In this document: positions 59,059 to 64,000 of the stretch, piece after piece | Position numbering within the stretch: the first letter of the stretch is position 1 | How the letters are laid out: every line of letters starts with the position of its first letter | Program-made: the position numbers and the translations under genes | The notes under the pieces: generated by a model | The model's input: only the letters and a program-made list of their open reading frames with translations | Databases searched by the model: none | What the model was told of the DNA's origin: nothing | NCBI RefSeq assembly: GCF_030816235.1 | Contig: NZ_JAUSXT010000001.1 | Span: 744,001-808,000, forward strand | DNA: 64,000 bases | Reading direction: 5' to 3' | From: Microbacterium sp. W4I4 | GTDB lineage: Bacteria > Actinomycetota > Actinomycetes > Actinomycetales > Microbacteriaceae

Positions 59059-60036
59059 TCATCGAGTGGTGCCGTGCACCTTCGGCAGGGCGCCGCCGGC
59101 GGCGGCGTTGCGGTCGGGACGGAAGTTCGAGAAATCGGCGCCGGGGACATCGGTGACCAGCGCGAGCTCGTCCTCGATGATCGCGGCCTCCCACTCCTCC
59201 GGTCCGACCAGTGGCAGCCGCACACGCGGGCTGCCGATACGGCCGAGGCCGTGCAGGATGTACTTCGCCGCGACGGTGCCGGGCACATGGGTCATCACCG
59301 CGCGCACCAGTGGCTCGAGGCGCTGGTGCTCCGCGGTGGCGGTCTTCAGGTCGCCGCGGTTCACGGCGTCGATGATGGTGCGGTACGGCGCGGACGTGAT
59401 GTTGGCCGTCACCCCGACGAGCCCTGTCGCGCCGATCGCGAGGTGCGGCAGCACGTTGGCGTCATCGCCGGAGAAGTACATCAGGTCCGTCTGGTTGAGC
59501 ACTCGGCTGACCTCGGAGAAGTCGCCCTTGGCATCCTTCACCGCGAGGATGTTCGGGTGCTTGGCCAGGCGCACGATGGTCTCGTACTTGATCGGGACAC
59601 CCGTGCGGCCCGGGATGTCGTACAGGATGACCGGCAGGTCCGTCGCGTCCGCGACGAGGCGGAAATGCGTGAGGATGCCCGCCTGGGTGGGCTTGTTGTA
59701 GTACGGCGTGACGATCATGATGCCGTCGGCGCCGGCCTTCTCGCTGGCTTTGTAGAGCTCGATGGCGTGCGCGGTCTCGTTCGACCCGCCGCCGGTGATG
59801 ATCTTCGCCCGGCCCGCTGAGACGTCCTTGCCGACCTCGACCAGCCGCAGCTTCTCGTCGTCGGTCAGGGTGGAGGTCTCACCGGTGGTTCCGGTCACGA
59901 CGATGCCGTCGGCGCCGTCGGTGATCACCTTGTCCATGTGCTTCTCGGTCGCGGGCCAGTCCACTTCGCCGTCGGCGGTCATCGGGGTGACCAGCGCGAC
60001 GAGAACCTGTCCGAAGGGATTGTCCGAGAGCGTCAT
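59059..60036 (-). CDS. dapA: 4-hydroxy-tetrahydrodipicolinate synthase
   Basis: 325 residues. Schiff-base Lys in LAVKDAKGDF, substrate Tyr in TPYYNKPTQ and GTTGETSTL. It condenses pyruvate with aspartate semialdehyde in the lysine/diaminopimelate path. TAACCT six bases before ATG 60036 suggests a leaderless start. Confidence 0.96.
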   Translation of the reverse strand: MTLSDNPFGQVLVALVTPMTADGEVDWPATEKHMDKVITDGADGIVVTGTTGETSTLTDDEKLRLVEVGKDVSAGRAKIITGGGSNETAHAIELYKASEKAGADGIMIVTPYYNKPTQAGILTHFRLVADATDLPVILYDIPGRTGVPIKYETIVRLAKHPNILAVKDAKGDFSEVSRVLNQTDLMYFSGDDANVLPHLAIGATGLVGVTANITSAPYRTIIDAVNRGDLKTATAEHQRLEPLVRAVMTHVPGTVAAKYILHGLGRIGSPRVRLPLVGPEEWEAAIIEDELALVTDVPGADFSNFRPDRNAAAGGALPKVHGTTR

Positions 60037-60042
60037 GCTCTC

Positions 60043-60048
60043 AGGTTA
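60043..60048 (-). promoter_or_regulatory. -10 box TAACCT, leaderless start of dapA
   Basis: Ends six bases before the dapA ATG on the minus strand. Confidence 0.55.
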
Positions 60049-60106
60049 TCGCGTCAGCCCCGGATCCATGCGCCCGAGACGGGTCCGGGAGCGCAAGCCT
60101 GCGTGT

Positions 60107-60868
60107 TCAGACCCGCCCCCGGCGCGCGACGCCCGCCGTCAGCGAGCTGGGCAGGAGCCTGCTCGCCGCGACGATCACCTTGTACCGCAGCGACGGGATC
60201 GACACGGATCGGCCGCGCGCGGCATCCCGCAGCCCCTCGCGAACGACGTCCTCGGCGTTCAGCCACATCGGTCCGGGCACGCCCTCCTTGCCGGCGGCGA
60301 GCCCCATCCGGGCGTGGAACGAGGTGTGCGTGAAACCCGGGCAGAGGGCGGTGACCGACACCCCGTCGCGGCTGTACTCGCCGTTCGCCCAGCGGCTGAA
60401 GCCGATCAGCCACGACTTGCACGCCGAATAGGTGGAACGGGAGATGAAACCGGCGACGGATGCGACGTTGATGATCCGTCCGCCGCGGCCGCGCATGGCG
60501 CGGATGGCCGCGTGCATGAGACGCATCGGGGCCTCGACATGCACCCGCAGGTGACGCACCTCGTCATCGATGTCGTTGTCCGCGAACTGCAGCGGCAGGC
60601 CGAATCCCGCGTTGTTGATCAGCAGGTCGACGGGGTGGTCCGCGTCGGATATCCGCGCCGCGACGCGATCGACATCCGCCTCCCGCGACAGGTCGGCGGT
60701 GATCACCTCCACAGCGATGCCATGCGACTCTCGCAGCTCCGATGCGAGTTCCGCGAGGGCGTCGGCGCCGCGGGCGACGAGCACCAGGTCTGCGCCTCGG
60801 CCCGCGAGCTGGTGGGCGAACTCGGCGCCGAGGCCGGCGCTGGCTCCGGTGATCAGTGCGGTGGGCAT
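60107..60868 (-). CDS. Short-chain dehydrogenase, DltE/YqjQ-like
   Basis: 253 residues. TGASAGLGAEFA, NNAGFGLP, and Tyr/Lys in STYSACKSW. The C-terminus (RVSIPSLRYKVIVAASRLLP-like end, about 225-245) fits SDRs of lipid or envelope metabolism. Its start shares one base with the folA stop. Confidence 0.85.
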   Translation of the reverse strand: MPTALITGASAGLGAEFAHQLAGRGADLVLVARGADALAELASELRESHGIAVEVITADLSREADVDRVAARISDADHPVDLLINNAGFGLPLQFADNDIDDEVRHLRVHVEAPMRLMHAAIRAMRGRGGRIINVASVAGFISRSTYSACKSWLIGFSRWANGEYSRDGVSVTALCPGFTHTSFHARMGLAAGKEGVPGPMWLNAEDVVREGLRDAARGRSVSIPSLRYKVIVAASRLLPSSLTAGVARRGRV

Positions 60869-61365
60869 CAGCGCTCGTAGCCCAGGAAGCGATAGCGGAT
60901 GCCGGTGCGGGACGTCTGCCACTCCCCCTCGTCGACCAGGCGCCAGCCCTCCTTCGACGGCGCGTAGGCGTCTCCCGCCACCTTCAGGTCCAGCTCGGTG
61001 ACCTCCAGGCGGTCGGCCTCGCCGATCACCTGGCGGAAGATCTCGGACCCGCCGATGATCCAGACCCGGTCGAGGCCCCGCACAGCCTCGGCGAGGTTCG
61101 CGGCTCGACGGACGCCCTCGGCGCTCCAGTCCTGCTGGCGGGTGATCACGATGTTCTCTCGGCCCGTCAGCGGGCGGAACCGCTCCGGCAGCGAGTCCCA
61201 GGTGCGCCGCCCCATGACCACCGGCTGTCCCAGGGTGATCTCCTTGAAGTGCGCGAGGTCCTCGGGCACATGCCAGGGCATGCCGCCCTGCGCGCCGATC
61301 ACACCGCCATCCGCTTCGGCCCAGATCAGGCCGACCATCGGCATTCCCGAAGACACCGCGCTCAT
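60868..61365 (-). CDS. folA: Dihydrofolate reductase
   Basis: 165 residues. [36 protein letters not shown] and WIIGGSEIF are family blocks; the catalytic acidic residue is Glu in PED. It regenerates tetrahydrofolate after thymidylate synthase, with which it overlaps by 4 bp (ATGA). Confidence 0.95.
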   Translation of the reverse strand: MSAVSSGMPMVGLIWAEADGGVIGAQGGMPWHVPEDLAHFKEITLGQPVVMGRRTWDSLPERFRPLTGRENIVITRQQDWSAEGVRRAANLAEAVRGLDRVWIIGGSEIFRQVIGEADRLEVTELDLKVAGDAYAPSKEGWRLVDEGEWQTSRTGIRYRFLGYER

Positions 61366-62174
61366 ACGGCGACCGCCCCACGGATCGCGGGGTGGTGCTG
61401 GTAGTCCACGACCTCGAAGTCCTCCTCGTAGTCGTAGTCGAGGATCGACTCGGGGGTGCGCGTGATGCGCAGCGTGGGGTACGGGTACGGCTCACGTGTC
61501 AGCTGCTCGCGCACCTGCTCCCGGTGATTGTCGTAGACATGGCAGTCGCCGCCGGTCCAGACGAACTCGCCCGGCTCGAGACCGGTCTGCTGAGCGACCA
61601 TGAGGGTCAGCAGCGCGTAGGAGGCGATGTTGAAGGGCACGCCGAGGAAAAGGTCGGCGCTGCGCTGGTACAACTGGCACGACAGCTTGCCGTCGGCCAC
61701 GTAGAACTGGAACAGCGCATGACACGGTGCCAGCGCCATGTCGGGGATGTCGGCGGGGTTCCAGGCCGACACGATGAGTCGGCGGGAGTCGGGCGTCGCC
61801 TTGATCTGCTCGATCACCTGGGACAGCTGGTCGATGCTCTCGCCGTCGGGCGTCGGCCAGGATCGCCACTGCACGCCGTACACAGGACCGAGCTCGCCGT
61901 CGGCATCCGCCCACTCGTCCCAGATCTTCACCCCGTGCTCCTGCAGCCAGCGCACGTTCGAGTCGCCGCGCAGGAACCAGAGCAGCTCGTAGGCGATGGA
62001 CTTGAAATGCACCCGTTTGGTGGTGATCAGCGGGAAGCTCTCGGCCAGGTCGAAGCGGATCTGCCGGCCGAAGACGCTCGTCGTCCCGGTGCCGGTGCGA
62101 TCGTCCTTGTGCGTGCCGTTCTCGAGCACATCGCGGAGCAGGTCCTCATAGGGCGTGGGGATGGCGGCGCTCAT
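61362..62174 (-). CDS. thyA: Thymidylate synthase
   Basis: 270 residues. Catalytic Cys in [39 protein letters not shown]. Start ATG 62174 was chosen because TATCGT ends seven bases upstream and [13 protein letters not shown] fits ThyA length; the open frame to 62219 runs through the promoter. Confidence 0.96.
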   Translation of the reverse strand: MSAAIPTPYEDLLRDVLENGTHKDDRTGTGTTSVFGRQIRFDLAESFPLITTKRVHFKSIAYELLWFLRGDSNVRWLQEHGVKIWDEWADADGELGPVYGVQWRSWPTPDGESIDQLSQVIEQIKATPDSRRLIVSAWNPADIPDMALAPCHALFQFYVADGKLSCQLYQRSADLFLGVPFNIASYALLTLMVAQQTGLEPGEFVWTGGDCHVYDNHREQVREQLTREPYPYPTLRITRTPESILDYDYEEDFEVVDYQHHPAIRGAVAV

Positions 62175-62181
62175 GCCTGCA

Positions 62182-62187
62182 ACGATA
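62182..62187 (-). promoter_or_regulatory. -10 box TATCGT, leaderless start of thyA
   Basis: Ends seven bases before the thyA ATG. Confidence 0.58.
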
Positions 62188-62256
62188 CCTGCGCAGAGCC
62201 CGTGCGGGCGGAATGTCATGCTCCGTCACATCGGCCCCGCCCGCCGCATCCGGACT

Positions 62257-62262
62257 TATCGT
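62257..62262 (+). promoter_or_regulatory. -10 box TATCGT, leaderless start
   Basis: Same hexamer as at thyA, divergent; ends six bases before ATG 62269. Confidence 0.58.
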
Positions 62263-62268
62263 GGACAC

Positions 62269-62694
62269 ATGCCGCTCTCCTCCGCCCTGATCGCACTGGC
62301 CGCGCTCGTGGCCGTCGCCGTCATCACGGGCGTGATCTGGCGCGTCCGCGACGGACGGCGCCGTTCCGGATCGGGCGCGATCGATCCGGCCGACCTCGGT
62401 GTCACGTCCGGTCGCATCTCGCTCGTGCAGTTCAGCACCGAGACGTGCACCCGCTGCCCGCAGGTGCGACGGATGCTGCAGGGCATCGCCGCGGGCCATG
62501 ACGGCGTCGACCACATCGATGTCGACCTCACCCATCGCCCTGATCTCGCCCGTCGCCACCGCGTGCTCAGCACCCCCACGACGTTTCTGATCGGCACGGA
62601 CGACACCCTGATCGCACGCTTCAACGGCGCGCCCCGCCGCGCCGACATCGAATCCGCACTGACCGGACTTCCCGCATTTCAGGAGGCATCATGA
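62269..62694 (+). CDS. Membrane-anchored thioredoxin-like protein
   Basis: 141 residues: one N-terminal membrane segment (about 3-25), then a thioredoxin fold with the active site CTRC near residues 62-65 and the cis-Pro in STPTTF. Probably faces outward or acts at the membrane in thiol exchange. Overlaps the DUF4395 gene (ATGA). Leaderless by the -10 box. Confidence 0.82.
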   Translation: MPLSSALIALAALVAVAVITGVIWRVRDGRRRSGSGAIDPADLGVTSGRISLVQFSTETCTRCPQVRRMLQGIAAGHDGVDHIDVDLTHRPDLARRHRVLSTPTTFLIGTDDTLIARFNGAPRRADIESALTGLPAFQEAS

Positions 62695-63275
62695 GCGACG
62701 CCGCTCCCCCGCACGGCATCGACCCGCGCGGGCCGCGCTTCGGCGCGTGGATCACGTCGGTGCTGCTTCTGGTGGCGACGTTCCTCGGGCTGACCGGCAT
62801 CGCGGCGCAGAGCGCGTCGGCGACATTCGGCTGGTTCGCCTACCAGCCGCTCGCGGATGCGACGTTCGTCGGCTCCGGCTGGGCGCTTCCCGCAGCATCC
62901 TTCGGCCAGCGCATCGTCGACCCGGCCTTCCTGCTCACTCTCGTCGTCGCGCTGCTGTTCCTGTGGGGCGTGCTGTCCCCCACGACGCATCCGTGGAGCA
63001 CGCTGTTCCGACGCGTGGTGCGCCCGCGGCTCGCGCCGCCGACCGAGCTGGAGGATCCGCGTCCGCCGCGGTTCGCGCAGGGCGTGGGACTGTTCGTGGT
63101 CACGCTCGGCCTGGTGCTGCACCTGATCGGGGTTCCCCTGGCCCTGCCGATCGCGACCGCCGCTGCCTTCATCGCCGCCTTCCTCAATGCCGCCTTCGGC
63201 TTCTGCCTGGGCTGCCAGCTGTACCTGCTGCTGCAGCGCGCCGGCGTGCTCGGGCGCACCACACGCCCGGCCTGA
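62691..63275 (+). CDS. DUF4395 membrane protein
   Basis: 194 residues, about four membrane segments. DUF4395 marks: GIDPRGPRFGAW and FGFCLGCQLYLLLQR with two Cys in the last segment. Linked to thioredoxin and rhodanese genes in other bacteria, so a membrane redox or sulfur carrier role is likely. Coupled to the thioredoxin-like gene. Confidence 0.85.
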   Translation: MSDAAPPHGIDPRGPRFGAWITSVLLLVATFLGLTGIAAQSASATFGWFAYQPLADATFVGSGWALPAASFGQRIVDPAFLLTLVVALLFLWGVLSPTTHPWSTLFRRVVRPRLAPPTELEDPRPPRFAQGVGLFVVTLGLVLHLIGVPLALPIATAAAFIAAFLNAAFGFCLGCQLYLLLQRAGVLGRTTRPA

Positions 63276-63362
63276 CGACGGGTACCGGACGACCACCCGT
63301 CGTGGGTAGGCTGGCGGGACGACGCGACCCCGCGACGACGACCGCCCATCTCAGGAGGAAAC

Positions 63363-63788
63363 ATGTCCGTCACCAGCGAAGCCGCAGCCACGTGGACCGG
63401 TTCCCTGACCGAGGGCTCGGGAACCGTCGCGTTCTCGTCATCGAGCCTCGGCACCTTCCCCATCGACTGGAAGGCCCGCAGCGAGGGCTCCGACACCACG
63501 ACCACTCCTGAGGAGCTCATCGCCGCCGCGCACGCCTCGTGCTTCAGCATGGCTCTCTCGCACGCTCTGAGCGAGAACGGCACTCCTCCCGAGCGCGTCA
63601 ACGCCTCGGCATCCGTCACGTTCAAGCCCGGTACCGGCATCACCGGCAGCCACCTGAACGTGAACGCCACGGTCCCGGGCATCACCCCGGAGAAGTTCCA
63701 GGAGATCGCCGAAGGCGCCAAGACCGGCTGCCCCGTCTCTCAGGCTCTCGCCGGAATCGAGATCACCCTCGAGGCCAGCCTGGCCTGA
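63363..63788 (+). CDS. OsmC family peroxiredoxin
   Basis: 141 residues. The peroxidatic Cys is in HASCFSMAL near 57 and the second Cys in TGCPVSQAL near 121. It reduces organic hydroperoxides. AGGAGG lies before ATG 63363. The cotranscript with the redox pair upstream is uncertain (87-bp gap with a TAGGCT box). Confidence 0.93.
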   Translation: MSVTSEAAATWTGSLTEGSGTVAFSSSSLGTFPIDWKARSEGSDTTTTPEELIAAAHASCFSMALSHALSENGTPPERVNASASVTFKPGTGITGSHLNVNATVPGITPEKFQEIAEGAKTGCPVSQALAGIEITLEASLA

Positions 63789-63798
63789 CGTCCCGCTG

Positions 63799-63850
63799 TA
63801 TGGCGCGAACCGCCCCTGATTCGAGAGAATCGGGGCGGTTCGTGCCATAT
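63799..63850. terminator. Long bidirectional hairpin terminator
   Basis: Stem of about 23 bp from TATGGC to GCCATA with one G-U pair and one bulge, loop near 63823-63827, between convergent OsmC and TPR genes. Confidence 0.85.
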
Positions 63851-63860
63851 AGACGGGTTC

Positions 63861-64000
63861 TCAGGGGCGGGCGAGGCGGATGGCCTCGCGGATGCTTGCT
63901 CTGGCGTCTTTGCGTCGGCCTGCGGCGTCCTGCACGACGCCGAGTCGATAGCGCGCCCGCCAGTCCTCGGCATCCGCCTCCACCGAGGTCGCGTACTGCG
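63861..64000 (-). CDS. TPR-repeat protein, C-terminal end (runs off window)
   Basis: Only the last 46 residues are present. They read as a tetratricopeptide helix pair: ARYRLGVVQDAAGRR and ASIREAIRLARP. Function and start lie outside the window. Confidence 0.7.
   Translation of the reverse strand, partial: QYATSVEADAEDWRARYRLGVVQDAAGRRKDARASIREAIRLARP

Noticed and set aside
57417..59156. 579-codon plus-strand frame opposite rnj
   Set aside because: Mirrors the RNase J coding frame; no family.

Overview
The window is 64 kb of chromosome from a high-GC Gram-positive actinobacterium, most likely a Microbacterium or close relative in the Microbacteriaceae. This rests on the strong GC bias in third codon positions, the conserved block dapA-rnj-ftsK-pgsA-cinA-clgR-DUF3046-recA-recX-miaB-miaA-dapF-hflX, a tmRNA with an ANVKRNDFALAA tag, and many genes that begin directly after a TANNNT -10 box with no leader. 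No rRNA, insertion sequence, prophage, integrase or CRISPR array was seen. Genes are tightly packed and no gene-free stretch exceeds about 300 bp.

Layout. 1-6000: sugar-uptake locus (ROK kinase fragment, two permeases, lipoprotein binding protein, divergent ROK repressor, GH29 alpha-L-fucosidase); the ROK/transporter gap and the fucosidase promoter share an identical 11-bp palindromic core. 6078-9885: iron ABC transporter behind a DtxR/IdeR-like iron box. 9957-15136: ilvC, ilvN, ilvB and a frameshifted ilvD, followed by otsB and otsA (to 17364). 17411-19063: an MFS exporter and a small membrane protein.

19185-31417: thiolase, 3-oxoacid CoA-transferase A/B and a divergent IclR regulator; then, in one overlapping operon, a Liv-type ABC transporter, an acyl-CoA ligase, a TetR regulator, 3-hydroxybutyrate dehydrogenase and an alpha/beta hydrolase. 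Together these form a plausible uptake and catabolic unit for 3-hydroxybutyrate or a related short hydroxy acid, which would end as acetyl-CoA. 31546-33209: MarR regulator and MFS exporter. 33221-38658: LysR regulator divergent from a YtcJ-like amidohydrolase and a polar amino-acid ABC transporter.

38692-43600: mixed housekeeping genes (acidic protein, LOG-family protein, tRNA-Lys, hisN, lipoprotein, TetR regulator, tmRNA). 43616-62174: the conserved core block for translation, DNA repair, cell-wall precursor and RNA metabolism, ending in thyA-folA-SDR. recA and ftsK carry the same TGTCGGTG-N8-TAGCGT promoter, the RecA-NDp/PafBC damage motif, and a one-mismatch LexA box lies further upstream of recA. 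62269-63788: thioredoxin-like protein, DUF4395 membrane protein and OsmC protein, a small redox group. The window ends inside a TPR-repeat protein gene.

Three places look broken in the sequence as given: ilvD (about 14991-15003), a lipoprotein C-terminus (41996-41999) and the iron permease start (7193, ATC). The first two both look like one extra G in or beside a G-rich run, so assembly error is a serious alternative to real mutation.
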